From assembly GCA_046594885.1 (NCBI GenBank), contig JBKJRD010000017.1, forward strand, positions 1 through 10,855: a DNA stretch of 10,855 nt. The letters run 5' to 3'. The position numbers and the translations under genes were made by a program. This document shows positions 1 through 6,765 of this stretch, in pieces. The notes below the pieces were generated by a model. It had not been told where the DNA came from and searched no databases. It worked only from the letters and a program-made list of their open reading frames with translations. The first letter of the stretch is position 1. Each line of letters begins with the position of its first letter. Source of the DNA: Methylotenera_A sp046594885. Lineage in GTDB: Bacteria; Pseudomonadota; Gammaproteobacteria; Burkholderiales; Methylophilaceae.

Positions 1-49
1 TTTGATGATGTCGGGCTTCGTCCCAGGCGTCACCAAAGCTAGCTGGTAA
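1..49 (+). CDS. rpsN: 30S ribosomal protein S14, C-terminal end (partial)
   Basis: Reading from position 2, the last 15 codons give LMMSGFVPGVTKASW and then TAA at 47-49. The ending PGVTKASW is the characteristic C-terminus of bacterial S14 of the long, zinc-free type, which ends close to GVLKASW in Escherichia coli. S14 is a small-subunit head protein bound to 16S rRNA. The position directly before rpsH is the standard spc operon order (rplE-rpsN-rpsH), which supports the call. The rest of the gene lies outside the window, so the zinc-ligand state of its N-terminal part cannot be judged. Confidence 0.9.
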   Translation, partial: LMMSGFVPGVTKASW

Positions 50-63
50 CGGAGGAATAAATT

Positions 64-459
64 ATGAGTATGAGTGATCCGATTGCCGATATGCTAACGC
101 GTATTCGTAACGCACAAAGTGTTAACAAGTTATCAGTTGCTATGCCTGCTTCTAAAGTTAAAGCTGCAATTGCTGCGGTTTTAAAAGATGAAGGTTATAT
201 TGATGATTTCGCAGTGGCTGCTAATGATGGCAAGCCGTTATTAAATATCAGTTTGAAATATTATGCTGGCCGCCCAGTCATTGAGAAAATCGACCGCGTA
301 AGTAAGCCTGGTCTTCGCATTTACAAAGGTTCAGATAATATTCCTAAGGTAATGAATGGTCTTGGTGTGACGATAATGTCTACATCCAAGGGAGTAATGA
401 CAGATCGTAAAGCACAAGCAGCCGGCATCGGTGGCGAAGTATTGTGCGTAGTGGCTTAA
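64..459 (+). CDS. rpsH: 30S ribosomal protein S8
   Basis: S8 is a primary 16S rRNA-binding protein of the small-subunit platform. In E. coli it also represses its own operon by binding the spc mRNA at rplE, which lies upstream of this window. The 131-aa product has the family opening MSMSDPIADMLTRIRNAQ and the conserved C-terminal half with STSKGVMTDRKA and GGEVLCVV, which matches the usual length of about 130 aa. A strong Shine-Dalgarno GGAGG (51-55) precedes the ATG at 64. A second in-frame ATG at 70 gives an S8 two residues shorter, but spacing and family N-termini (MSM...) favour 64. The gene is 14 nt behind rpsN and 11 nt ahead of rplF, so it is clearly co-transcribed. Confidence 0.98.
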   Translation: MSMSDPIADMLTRIRNAQSVNKLSVAMPASKVKAAIAAVLKDEGYIDDFAVAANDGKPLLNISLKYYAGRPVIEKIDRVSKPGLRIYKGSDNIPKVMNGLGVTIMSTSKGVMTDRKAQAAGIGGEVLCVVA

Positions 460-470
460 GGAGATAGTTA

Positions 471-1004
471 ATGTCACGTGTTGCTAAAAATCCAGTCGCT
501 ATTCCAGAAAAAGTTGAAGTGGTATTAAGTGCAAGTAGTGTTGCTGTAAGTGGTCCTTTAGGTAAGCTGTCTCATCCGCTAACGAGTGCAGTTGCGCTTA
601 AGCGTGAGGGTGAAACAATTACTTTCACGGCGACAAGCGATACAAAGCACTCAAGTGCAATGTCAGGTACGTTGCGCGCATTAGTTGCTAATATGGTGCA
701 GGGCGTTTCGGTTGGTTTTACTCGCAAACTTACATTAGTAGGTGTGGGTTATAAAGCCAATGCGCAGGGTGCAATGTTGAATTTAGAGCTTGGTTATTCA
801 CATCCTATTAATCACAAAATGCCTGTTGGGGTAACGGTCACAACGCCGACACCAACAGAGGTGATTTTAACTGGTTACGACAAGCAAGTGGTTGGTCAAG
901 TTGCTGCGCAAATTCGGTCTTATCGTGCGCCAGAGCCTTATAAAGGTAAGGGTGTTCGTTATGCAGATGAAGTGGTTGCAATTAAAGAAACCAAAAAGAA
1001 ATAA
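471..1004 (+). CDS. rplF: 50S ribosomal protein L6
   Basis: L6 binds 23S rRNA near the sarcin-ricin loop and the factor-binding region of the large subunit. The product is 177 aa, the same length as E. coli L6. It begins MSRVAKNPVAIP and shows the two-fold repeated L6 domain architecture. The C-terminal signature EPYKGKGVRYADEVV falls at about residues 153-167, followed by a lysine-rich tail ending KETKKK. The Shine-Dalgarno AAGGAG (458-463) overlaps the rpsH stop codon (457-459), so translation of the two genes is probably coupled. No oddities are seen. Confidence 0.98.
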   Translation: MSRVAKNPVAIPEKVEVVLSASSVAVSGPLGKLSHPLTSAVALKREGETITFTATSDTKHSSAMSGTLRALVANMVQGVSVGFTRKLTLVGVGYKANAQGAMLNLELGYSHPINHKMPVGVTVTTPTPTEVILTGYDKQVVGQVAAQIRSYRAPEPYKGKGVRYADEVVAIKETKKK

Positions 1005-1021
1005 GTAGATAAGGTCAAACT

Positions 1022-1375
1022 ATGAACACTGTAGATAATCGCTTACGCCGTGCACGTAAAACCCGTGCCAAAATTGCTGAGCTAAAAGTGACACGTTTAA
1101 GCGTGCATCGTACAAACACACATATTTATGCACAGATTATTGCTGAAACTGGCGATAAAGTATTGGCAAGTGCTTCAACTGTTGAAGCTGGTGTACGTAA
1201 AAAAGTTAAGAATGGCGGCAATGTAGAAGCGGCTGCCGCTATTGGTAAATTAATTGCTGAAAAGGCGAAAAAAGCTGGTATTACTACTGTGGCTTTTGAT
1301 CGTTCAGGTTACAAATACCATGGTCGTATCAAGGCGTTAGCAGATGCTGCGCGCGAAAACGGCCTGTCATTCTAA
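1022..1375 (+). CDS. rplR: 50S ribosomal protein L18
   Basis: L18 binds 5S rRNA and, with L5 (and L25 where present), attaches it to the central protuberance of the 50S subunit. The 117-aa length equals that of E. coli L18. The basic N-terminus (RLRRARKTRAKIAEL), followed by the core RLSVHRTNTHIYAQII and the C-terminal AFDRSGYKYHGRIKALADAARENGL, is diagnostic. AAGGT (1011-1015) serves as ribosome binding site for the ATG at 1022. The gene lies between rplF (17-nt gap) and rpsE (15-nt gap) in canonical spc order. Confidence 0.98.
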   Translation: MNTVDNRLRRARKTRAKIAELKVTRLSVHRTNTHIYAQIIAETGDKVLASASTVEAGVRKKVKNGGNVEAAAAIGKLIAEKAKKAGITTVAFDRSGYKYHGRIKALADAARENGLSF

Positions 1376-1390
1376 GAAGCGAGACAGATA

Positions 1391-1900
1391 ATGGCTAGAG
1401 AAATCGAACAACAACAGCAAACTGATGGTTTGCGTGAAAAAATGATTACTGTAAACCGCGTCAGTAAAACGGTTAAGGGTGGTCGTATTATGAGTTTCGC
1501 TGCATTGACTGTTGTCGGTGATGGTGATGGTGCGGTTGGCATGGGTAAAGGCAAAGCACGTGAAGTGCCGGTAGCTGTACAAAAAGCTATGGATGAAGCA
1601 CGCCGCGGTATGTTGAAAGTGAATTTAAATAACGGCACTTTGCATCACGCAGTCACTGGTGTACATGGTGCAGCTAAAGTGTTTATTCAACCCGCTTCAG
1701 AAGGTACTGGCATTATTGCTGGTGGCGCAATGCGCGCAATCTTCGAAGTAATGGGCATTACAAACGTGGTTGCTAAATGTATCGGTTCTACGAATCCTTA
1801 TAATTTGGTACGTGCCACATTGAATGGTCTTGAATCCATGAATACACCATCTGAAATTGCTGCTAAACGCGGTAAATCAGTAGAAGAAATTAGAGGCTAA
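1391..1900 (+). CDS. rpsE: 30S ribosomal protein S5
   Basis: S5 sits on the back of the 30S subunit. It affects mRNA entry and decoding accuracy and is the protein altered in classical spectinomycin resistance. The 169-aa product (E. coli 167) carries the dsRBD-like N-terminal S5 domain with NRVSKTVKGGRIMSF (about residues 22-36). This includes the spectinomycin-site loop SKTVKGGR, unaltered, so no resistance change is visible there. The GDGDGAVGMGKGKAREVP stretch and the C-terminal domain with PASEGTGIIAGGAMRA and AAKRGKSVEEI follow. The Shine-Dalgarno is weak (GAG at 1381-1383 within AAGCGAGAC), so expression may lean on coupling with rplR. Confidence 0.98.
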   Translation: MAREIEQQQQTDGLREKMITVNRVSKTVKGGRIMSFAALTVVGDGDGAVGMGKGKAREVPVAVQKAMDEARRGMLKVNLNNGTLHHAVTGVHGAAKVFIQPASEGTGIIAGGAMRAIFEVMGITNVVAKCIGSTNPYNLVRATLNGLESMNTPSEIAAKRGKSVEEIRG

Positions 1901-1902
1901 TA

Positions 1903-2100
1903 ATGGCTAAAGTCAAAGCAATTGCAACACCAATTAAAGTAACGCTGGTAAAAAGCGTCATCGGTCGTATTGAATCACATAAAGCGACTGTTAAAGGCTT
2001 AGGCTTACGTCGCATGCACCACACGGTTGATTTGCAAGACACACCAGCAATTCGTGGCATGATCAATACAGTTGGTTATCTATTAAAGGTAGAAGGATAA
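1903..2100 (+). CDS. rpmD: 50S ribosomal protein L30
   Basis: L30 is a small, non-universal large-subunit protein. The 65-aa product (E. coli 59) shows the family core: IKVTLVKSVIGRIESHKATVKGLGLRRMHHTVDLQDTPAIRGMI, where the GLGLRRMHHTV stretch (about residues 32-42) is the L30 hallmark. The N-terminus is a few residues longer than in E. coli. The ATG lies only 2 nt after the rpsE stop, with AGAGG (1892-1896) inside rpsE as ribosome binding site. At its end the stop codon TAA (2098-2100) shares its last base with the rplO ATG, so rpsE, rpmD and rplO look translationally coupled. Confidence 0.97.
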   Translation: MAKVKAIATPIKVTLVKSVIGRIESHKATVKGLGLRRMHHTVDLQDTPAIRGMINTVGYLLKVEG

Positions 2101-2540
2101 TGCAATTAAATACAATTAAGCCTGCAGAAGGCGCTAAGAAAAATGCTCGCCGTGTTGGTCGTGGTATTGGTTCTGGTTTTGGTAAGACAGCTGGTCGTGG
2201 CCACAAAGGCCAAAAATCACGCACTGGTGGTTTTCATAAAGTGGGTTTTGAAGGCGGTCAAATGCCTTTGCAACGTCGCTTGCCAAAACGTGGCTTTAAA
2301 TCAATGACTAAAGCGGATACTGCGCATGTACGTACATCAGAATTAAATAATCTACCAGTAGAAGTAATTGATTTGTTGGTTTTAAAGCAGGCCAATGTCG
2401 TATCAGGTAATGTATTAGCCGCTAAAGTATTTTTATCTGGCGAGATTACTAAAAAACTTAACTTAACTGGTTTGTTACTGACTAAAGGCGCACGCGCCGC
2501 AGTTGAAGCAGCAGGCGGCAAAGTTAGTGATGCTGAATAA
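2100..2540 (+). CDS. rplO: 50S ribosomal protein L15
   Basis: L15 is a late-assembly large-subunit protein with a long glycine- and arginine-rich N-terminal extension that threads into 23S rRNA. The 146-aa product (E. coli 144) begins MQLNTIKPAEGAKKNARRVGRGIGSG. It contains the characteristic GKTAGRGHKGQKSRTGG and FEGGQMPLQRRLPKRGF segments (about residues 29-68), then the globular C-terminal domain ending GGKVSDAE. The start codon overlaps the rpmD stop by one base (TAATG), with AAGG (2093-2096) upstream. The window has a 22-nt gap before secY, the standard downstream neighbour. Confidence 0.98.
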   Translation: MQLNTIKPAEGAKKNARRVGRGIGSGFGKTAGRGHKGQKSRTGGFHKVGFEGGQMPLQRRLPKRGFKSMTKADTAHVRTSELNNLPVEVIDLLVLKQANVVSGNVLAAKVFLSGEITKKLNLTGLLLTKGARAAVEAAGGKVSDAE

Positions 2541-2562
2541 CTGATTAGATTAGAGAATAGTA

Positions 2563-3882
2563 TTGGCTCAAGATAGTCTTTTAAGTGCGGTAGGTAAAAT
2601 GAGCGAGCTGAAAAGCCGCTTATGGTTTGTGTTGGGTGCTTTGGTTGTGTATCGCCTTGGCGCACACATTCCTGTTCCTGGTATTGACCCTACTGTGTTA
2701 AAGCAATTATTTGACTCTCAAAGCGGTGGCATCTTGGGCATGTTTAACATGTTTTCAGGTGGCGCACTGTCTCGCTTTACGGTGTTTGCTTTAGGCATTA
2801 TGCCCTACATCTCTGCTTCTATTATTATGCAGTTAATGTCTGTGGTTTCGCCAAAAATGGAACAACTAAAAAAAGAAGGCGAAGCTGGCAGACGCACCAT
2901 CACCAAATATACACGCTACGGAACAGTAGTTTTAGCAACTTTTCAAGCGTTAGGTATTGCAATCGCTTTGGAAGGCCAAGCGGGATTAGTGCTTGATCCT
3001 GGCATGGCATTTAGATTAATAGCAGTTGTGACTTTGGTCAGCGGAACAATGTTCTTAATGTGGTTAGGTGAACAAATCACTGAGCGCGGAATTGGCAATG
3101 GAATTTCTATCATCATTTTTGCTGGTATTGTTGCTGGCTTACCAAGTGCTGTTGGTGGAACCCTAGAATTGGCTCGAACAGGTGCATTTTCAATCCCGTT
3201 GGTGATGTTCTTATTTGTTGCAATATTGTTAGTCACTGCATTGGTTGTTTTTGTTGAGCGTGGACAGCGCAAAATTACAGTGAATTATGCCAAACGCCAA
3301 GTGGGCAATAAAGTATATGGCGGACAGACAACGCATTTGCCGTTAAAGCTGAATATGGCTGGTGTGATTCCACCAATTTTTGCCTCCAGCATTATTTTGT
3401 TTCCAGCAACCTTAGCTGGCTGGTTTGGCAGTAGTGAAAGTTTGTATTGGTTAAAAGATATTAGTAATGTGTTGTCGCCAGGACAGCCAATTTATATATT
3501 GTTCTTTGCAGCAGCGATTATGTTCTTCTGTTTCTTCTATACGGCCTTGGTATTTAATCCAAAGGAAACGGCAGATAATTTAAAGAAAAGTGGTGCATTT
3601 GTACCAGGTATTCGTCCCGGTGATCAAACGGCGAAATACATTGATAAAATTATGGGTCGACTGACGTTAATTGGTGCTTTTTATATTACCTTGGTTTGTT
3701 TGTTGCCAGAGTTTTTAATATTGAAATTTAATACGCCGTTTTATTTTGGTGGTACGTCGTTGTTAATTATCGTTGTAGTCACCATGGATTTTATGACGCA
3801 AGTGCAATCACATTTAATGTCGCATCAATATGAAGGCTTACTTAAAAAAGCAAATTTTAAAGGTAATGCTGGAACGCGATGA
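2563..3882 (+). CDS. secY: Preprotein translocase channel subunit SecY (TTG start)
   Basis: SecY is the pore of the SecYEG translocon in the inner membrane. It exports unfolded preproteins with SecA and inserts membrane proteins co-translationally. The 439-aa product (E. coli 443) has the expected ten hydrophobic helices. The two family signatures are present: GGALSRFTVFALGIMPYISA (about residues 66-85) and the region EQITERGIGNGISIIIFAGI around residue 170. The basic cytosolic loops are present too, including GQRKITVNYAKRQVG (near 234-248) and the KSGAFVPGIRPGDQTAKYI loop near 345-365. The N-terminus MAQDSLLSAVGKMSELKSRLWF suggests initiation at TTG 2563, with only a weak AGAG (2552-2555) upstream. 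An in-frame ATG at codon 13 (2599) is the alternative, but it would remove residues that family members usually have. It is last in the spc operon before rpmJ. Confidence 0.97.
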   Translation: MAQDSLLSAVGKMSELKSRLWFVLGALVVYRLGAHIPVPGIDPTVLKQLFDSQSGGILGMFNMFSGGALSRFTVFALGIMPYISASIIMQLMSVVSPKMEQLKKEGEAGRRTITKYTRYGTVVLATFQALGIAIALEGQAGLVLDPGMAFRLIAVVTLVSGTMFLMWLGEQITERGIGNGISIIIFAGIVAGLPSAVGGTLELARTGAFSIPLVMFLFVAILLVTALVVFVERGQRKITVNYAKRQVGNKVYGGQTTHLPLKLNMAGVIPPIFASSIILFPATLAGWFGSSESLYWLKDISNVLSPGQPIYILFFAAAIMFFCFFYTALVFNPKETADNLKKSGAFVPGIRPGDQTAKYIDKIMGRLTLIGAFYITLVCLLPEFLILKFNTPFYFGGTSLLIIVVVTMDFMTQVQSHLMSHQYEGLLKKANFKGNAGTR

Positions 3883-3990
3883 TTGAGTAAAATTGTTAAA
3901 AAACAGATACGATAAAAGTATTGACTACATCCAAAGTTAAGTAGATTTAAAAGTAAGATATTTGAAAATTAAGTAGTGTAGAGGTTAATT

Positions 3991-4104
3991 ATGAGAGTTC
4001 GTGCATCAGTAAAAGCATTGTGCCGCAATTGTAAGGTTGTTCGTCGTCGTGGCGTGGTACGTATTATTTGTACGGACCCACGTCATAAACAACGTCAAGG
4101 TTAA
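3991..4104 (+). CDS. rpmJ: 50S ribosomal protein L36, zinc-binding form
   Basis: This 37-aa gene is easily missed because of its size. The product reads MRVRASVKALCRNCKVV... and ends RHKQRQG, which is unmistakably L36, the smallest ribosomal protein. L36 is a zinc-ribbon protein in the large subunit near the peptidyl-transferase side. The ligands Cys11, Cys14, Cys27 and His32 are all present, so this is the zinc-binding (C+) paralogue type rather than the zinc-free form used under zinc limitation. AGAGG (3980-3984) lies 6 nt before the ATG. It sits alone between secY (108-nt gap) and rpsM (117-nt gap). The order secY-rpmJ-rpsM, without infA between, resembles E. coli. Confidence 0.97.
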   Translation: MRVRASVKALCRNCKVVRRRGVVRIICTDPRHKQRQG

Positions 4105-4137
4105 ATTGTTAAAGGTGGTTTGTGTTTATTTTTAAGA

Positions 4138-4166
4138 TTGAATAAATAAGTACAAGCTGTTAAAAT
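4138..4166 (+). promoter_or_regulatory. Predicted sigma70 promoter of the alpha operon (rpsM)
   Basis: A -35 box TTGAAT (4138-4143, 4 of 6 to TTGACA) and a -10 box TAAAAT (4161-4166, 5 of 6 to TATAAT) are separated by exactly 17 nt of AT-rich sequence. Transcription would start near 4172-4174, giving rpsM a leader of roughly 48 nt. The site falls in the 117-nt rpmJ-rpsM gap, exactly where E. coli has its separate alpha-operon promoter. The match is by eye in AT-rich sequence, so chance similarity remains possible. Confidence 0.55.
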
Positions 4167-4184
4167 TTAAGGCTTTTTTATTTT

Positions 4185-4204
4185 GGTCGCTACAAGTTGC
4201 GATT
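4185..4204 (+). promoter_or_regulatory. Small hairpin in the rpsM leader, possible S4 control element
   Basis: GGTCGC (4185-4190) can pair with GCGATT (4199-4204). This gives a 6-bp stem (two G-U pairs) with an 8-nt loop, inside the predicted rpsM leader and 5 nt before the Shine-Dalgarno at 4210-4214. In E. coli, ribosomal protein S4 represses the alpha operon by binding a structured rpsM leader. Whether this shorter hairpin does the same is inference. I could not build a convincing pseudoknot like the E. coli one. Confidence 0.3.
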
Positions 4205-4221
4205 TGTTTTGGAGTTAAAGT

Positions 4222-4584
4222 ATGGCTCGTATTGCTGGGGTTAATATCCCGAATAACAAACACGCAGAAATCGCGCTAACAGCGATTTTTGGTATTGGTA
4301 GAAATACAGCGCAAAAAATCTGTGCCGCTGCTGGCGTTTTAGTTAGCACTAAAATCAAAGATCTCAATGATGCTGACGTAGAAAAGTTGCGTGATGAGGT
4401 TGCTAAAGTAAAAGTAGAAGGCGATTTGCGTCGTGAAGTATCGATGAATATTAAGCGCTTGATGGATTTAAGTTGCTATCGTGGAGTGCGCCATCGTCGT
4501 GGCTTACCAGTTCGTGGGCAACGCACCAAAACCAATGCGCGTACGCGTAAAGGCCCAGTTAAAGCCATTAAACAAGCTAAATAA
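4222..4584 (+). CDS. rpsM: 30S ribosomal protein S13
   Basis: S13 sits at the head of the 30S subunit, contacts the P-site tRNA and forms intersubunit bridges with the 50S subunit. The 120-aa product (E. coli 118) starts MARIAGVNIPNNKHAEIALTAIFGIGR with the helix-two-turn-helix rRNA-binding fold. It carries the signature CYRGVRHRRGLPVRGQRTK (about residues 86-104) followed by the basic tail NARTRKGPVKAIKQAK. TGGAG (4210-4214) lies 7 nt before the ATG at 4222. It is the first gene of the alpha operon, just after a predicted promoter and leader hairpin. Confidence 0.98.
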   Translation: MARIAGVNIPNNKHAEIALTAIFGIGRNTAQKICAAAGVLVSTKIKDLNDADVEKLRDEVAKVKVEGDLRREVSMNIKRLMDLSCYRGVRHRRGLPVRGQRTKTNARTRKGPVKAIKQAK

Positions 4585-4642
4585 TTAGCTATTTAATTTT
4601 AGATTCGATTTAAGTAAGACTTATAGGTAAGGACTGTACAAC

Positions 4643-5032
4643 ATGGCAAAAGCTAATGTACGCGTAAGAAAAAAAGTTAAAAAGAATATTGCCGAGGGTA
4701 TTGCTCACGTGCACGCATCATTTAACAACACCATTATTACCATTACCGATCGTCAAGGTAATGCGCTTTCATGGGCAACCTCAGGCGGCCAGGGTTTCAA
4801 AGGCTCACGTAAAAGCACGCCATTTGCTGCACAAGTTGCGGCAGAAGTAGCTGGTAAAAATGCGCAAGAGTCTGGTGTTAAAAATTTAGAAGTGCGCATT
4901 AAAGGTCCAGGCCCAGGCCGTGAATCTGCAGTACGCGCACTGAATGCTGCTGGTTTTAAAATTACCAGCATTACCGATGTGACGCCAGTGCCACACAATG
5001 GCTGCCGTCCACCCAAAAAACGCAGAATTTAG
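4643..5032 (+). CDS. rpsK: 30S ribosomal protein S11
   Basis: S11 is a platform protein that, with S6, S18 and S21, shapes the mRNA exit and Shine-Dalgarno cleft. The 129-aa product equals the E. coli length. It has a lysine/arginine-rich start (MAKANVRVRKKVKKNI) and the core AHVHASFNNTIITITDRQGN. The C-terminal signature runs VRIKGPGPGRESAVRAL...ITDVTPVPHNGCRPPKKRR. AAGGA (4629-4633) precedes the ATG by 9 nt. It follows rpsM by 58 nt and precedes rpsD by 42 nt, with no terminator in either gap. Confidence 0.98.
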   Translation: MAKANVRVRKKVKKNIAEGIAHVHASFNNTIITITDRQGNALSWATSGGQGFKGSRKSTPFAAQVAAEVAGKNAQESGVKNLEVRIKGPGPGRESAVRALNAAGFKITSITDVTPVPHNGCRPPKKRRI

Positions 5033-5062
5033 TCGCGTCGCGTTTAAGCAAATAAAGATTAC

Positions 5063-5067
5063 TGGAG
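5063..5067 (+). promoter_or_regulatory. Shine-Dalgarno fixing the TTG start of rpsD
   Basis: TGGAG (5063-5067) lies 7 nt upstream of TTG 5075. It is the only ribosome binding site fitting a full-length S4, because no in-frame ATG or GTG gives the conserved opening residues ARNLDPKC. Confidence 0.75.
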
Positions 5068-5074
5068 AATTACT

Positions 5075-5704
5075 TTGGCTAGAAACTTAGATCCTAAATG
5101 CCGTCAGTGCCGCCGTGAAGGTGAAAAATTATTCTTAAAAGCTGAAAAATGCTTTACGGATAAATGCGCAATTGAAAAACGCAATTTCCCACCAGGACAA
5201 CATGGACAACGTCGTAACTCACGTTTATCTGACTATGGTGTGCAGTTACGTGAAAAACAAAAAGTACGGCGTATCTATGGCGTGCTAGAAGGACAATTCC
5301 GTAAATATTATGCAGAAGCTGATCGCCAAAAAGGCATTACTGGTGAAAACTTATTGCAATTATTGGAATGCCGTTTAGATAACGTTGCTTTCCGTATGGG
5401 CTTAGGTGGTTCACGTACTGAGTCACGTCAAATTGTGCGTCACAACAGCATTTTAGTGAATGGTAAACGTGTCAATATTCCTTCATATCAAGTGAAGTCT
5501 GGTGATGTGGTTTCTGTGGTTGAAGCTTCAAAAGCACAATTACGTATTAAAGGCGCGTTAGAAGCGGCAGAACAACGCGGCTTCCCAGCATGGTTAGAAG
5601 TGGATGTTAAAGCTTTTACAGGCACATTTAAATCTAAACCGCAACGTGATGATTTGCCTTCAACCATTAACGAATCATTGGTTGTTGAGTTGTATTCTAA
5701 GTAA
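5075..5704 (+). CDS. rpsD: 30S ribosomal protein S4, zinc-binding form (TTG start)
   Basis: S4 is a primary 16S rRNA-binding protein that nucleates 30S body assembly, affects decoding fidelity and, in E. coli, represses the alpha operon. The product is 209 aa (E. coli 206). The N-terminal zinc motif is intact: Cys9, Cys12, Cys26 and Cys31 (C-X2-C-X13-C-X4-C), so this is the C+ form. The S4 RNA-binding domain covers roughly residues 97-160, with LLQLLECRLDNVAFRMGLG and the QIVRHNSILVNGKRVNIPSY stretch. The start is TTG at 5075 with TGGAG 7 nt upstream. A TTG start on so abundant a protein is unusual and may limit its translation. The next gene, rpoA, is 55 nt away. Confidence 0.98.
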   Translation: MARNLDPKCRQCRREGEKLFLKAEKCFTDKCAIEKRNFPPGQHGQRRNSRLSDYGVQLREKQKVRRIYGVLEGQFRKYYAEADRQKGITGENLLQLLECRLDNVAFRMGLGGSRTESRQIVRHNSILVNGKRVNIPSYQVKSGDVVSVVEASKAQLRIKGALEAAEQRGFPAWLEVDVKAFTGTFKSKPQRDDLPSTINESLVVELYSK

Positions 5705-5759
5705 ATAGTTAACACTTAAAACTTAGTCAAAAACTCACCCAATAACGTCAAGGAATTTT

Positions 5760-6746
5760 ATGCAAAACAATCCAACTGAATATTTGAAGCCGCGTGTTGT
5801 TGATGTCGAAGTCATCACGCCATTACGCGCACGCGTGACGCTTGAGCCGATGGAGCGTGGATTTGGTTATACACTAGGTAACGCACTACGTCGTGTTTTA
5901 TTGTCATCTATACCAGGCTTTGCCATTACTGAAGTCAAAATTGATGGCGTGGTACATGAGTACTCAACCATTGATGGCGTACAAGAAGATGTGGTCGACA
6001 TCTTGCTAAACCTCAAAGGCGTCGCTTTAAAACTGAATAATAAATCTGAAACCATTTTAACCTTAAGTAAATCAACAGAAGGCGTTGTAACCGCTGGTGA
6101 TTTTGATACTGGCCACGATGCTGAAATTGTGAATCCAAACCATGTGATTGCGCACTTAACAAAAGGTGGTAAGCTGAATTTGGAAGTGAAAGTTGCAATG
6201 GGCCGTGGTTATCAACCAGTGCCTGCGCGCCAAAAGAATGATGAAGAAGACCGCGTACTTGGTTTCATCATGGTTGATGCGTCTTTTAGCCCAATCAACA
6301 AAGTCAGCTATCAAGTGGAAAGTGCCCGTGTTGAACAACGTACCGATTTAGATAAATTGGTCATGGATGTTGAAACAAACGGCGTGATTGAGCCAGAACA
6401 AGCGATTCGCGATGCGGCCCGCATTTTAATTGGCCAATTATCTGTATTTGCTAACTTAGAAGGTTCACCTAACGAAGTGGAAGTAAAATCTGCGCCACAA
6501 GTAGACCCCATTTTATTGCGTCCAGTGGATGATTTGGAATTGACCGTGCGTTCAGCCAACTGCTTGAAAGCGGAAAATATTTTTTACATTGGTGATTTGA
6601 TTCAACGTAGCGAAAATGAATTATTAAAAGCCCCTAATTTAGGCCGTAAATCGCTTAATGAAATTAAAGATGTATTGGCAACCAAAGGCTTAACATTGGG
6701 TATGAAGTTAGAAAACTGGCCACCAGTTGGCTTAGAAAAAGCCTAA
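5760..6746 (+). CDS. rpoA: DNA-directed RNA polymerase subunit alpha
   Basis: The alpha subunit dimerises to scaffold beta and beta-prime. Its C-terminal domain contacts UP elements and activators. The 328-aa product (E. coli 329) has an N-terminal domain (about 1-230) containing TLGNALRRVLLSS at 38-50, with Arg45 in the position needed for polymerase assembly in E. coli. A linker follows, then the helical C-terminal domain (about 245-328). There, RSANCLKAENI starts at Arg264, equivalent to E. coli Arg265 that binds UP-element DNA, and LGRKSLNEIKDVL follows. The opening MQNNPTEYLKPRVVDVEVI fits betaproteobacterial RpoA as I remember it. AAGGA (5750-5754) precedes the ATG at 5760. It is flanked by rpsD and rplQ as in the classical alpha operon. 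Confidence 0.99.
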   Translation: MQNNPTEYLKPRVVDVEVITPLRARVTLEPMERGFGYTLGNALRRVLLSSIPGFAITEVKIDGVVHEYSTIDGVQEDVVDILLNLKGVALKLNNKSETILTLSKSTEGVVTAGDFDTGHDAEIVNPNHVIAHLTKGGKLNLEVKVAMGRGYQPVPARQKNDEEDRVLGFIMVDASFSPINKVSYQVESARVEQRTDLDKLVMDVETNGVIEPEQAIRDAARILIGQLSVFANLEGSPNEVEVKSAPQVDPILLRPVDDLELTVRSANCLKAENIFYIGDLIQRSENELLKAPNLGRKSLNEIKDVLATKGLTLGMKLENWPPVGLEKA

Positions 6747-6765
6747 TTAAAGCGCAGTCAAGCAC

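Noticed and set aside
1367..1638. Two overlapping minus-strand open frames opposite rpsE
   Set aside because: They lie antisense to a certain ribosomal gene, have no ribosome binding site and show no recognisable protein features.
2258..3272. Minus-strand open frames opposite rplO and secY
   Set aside because: Shadows of conserved coding sequence on the other strand; compositions are atypical for real proteins.
4186..4207. Possible pseudoknot between loop ACAA (4192-4195) and TTGT (4204-4207) in the rpsM leader
   Set aside because: Only four A-U-rich pairs and no connecting nucleotides to span the first stem, so it is sterically implausible.
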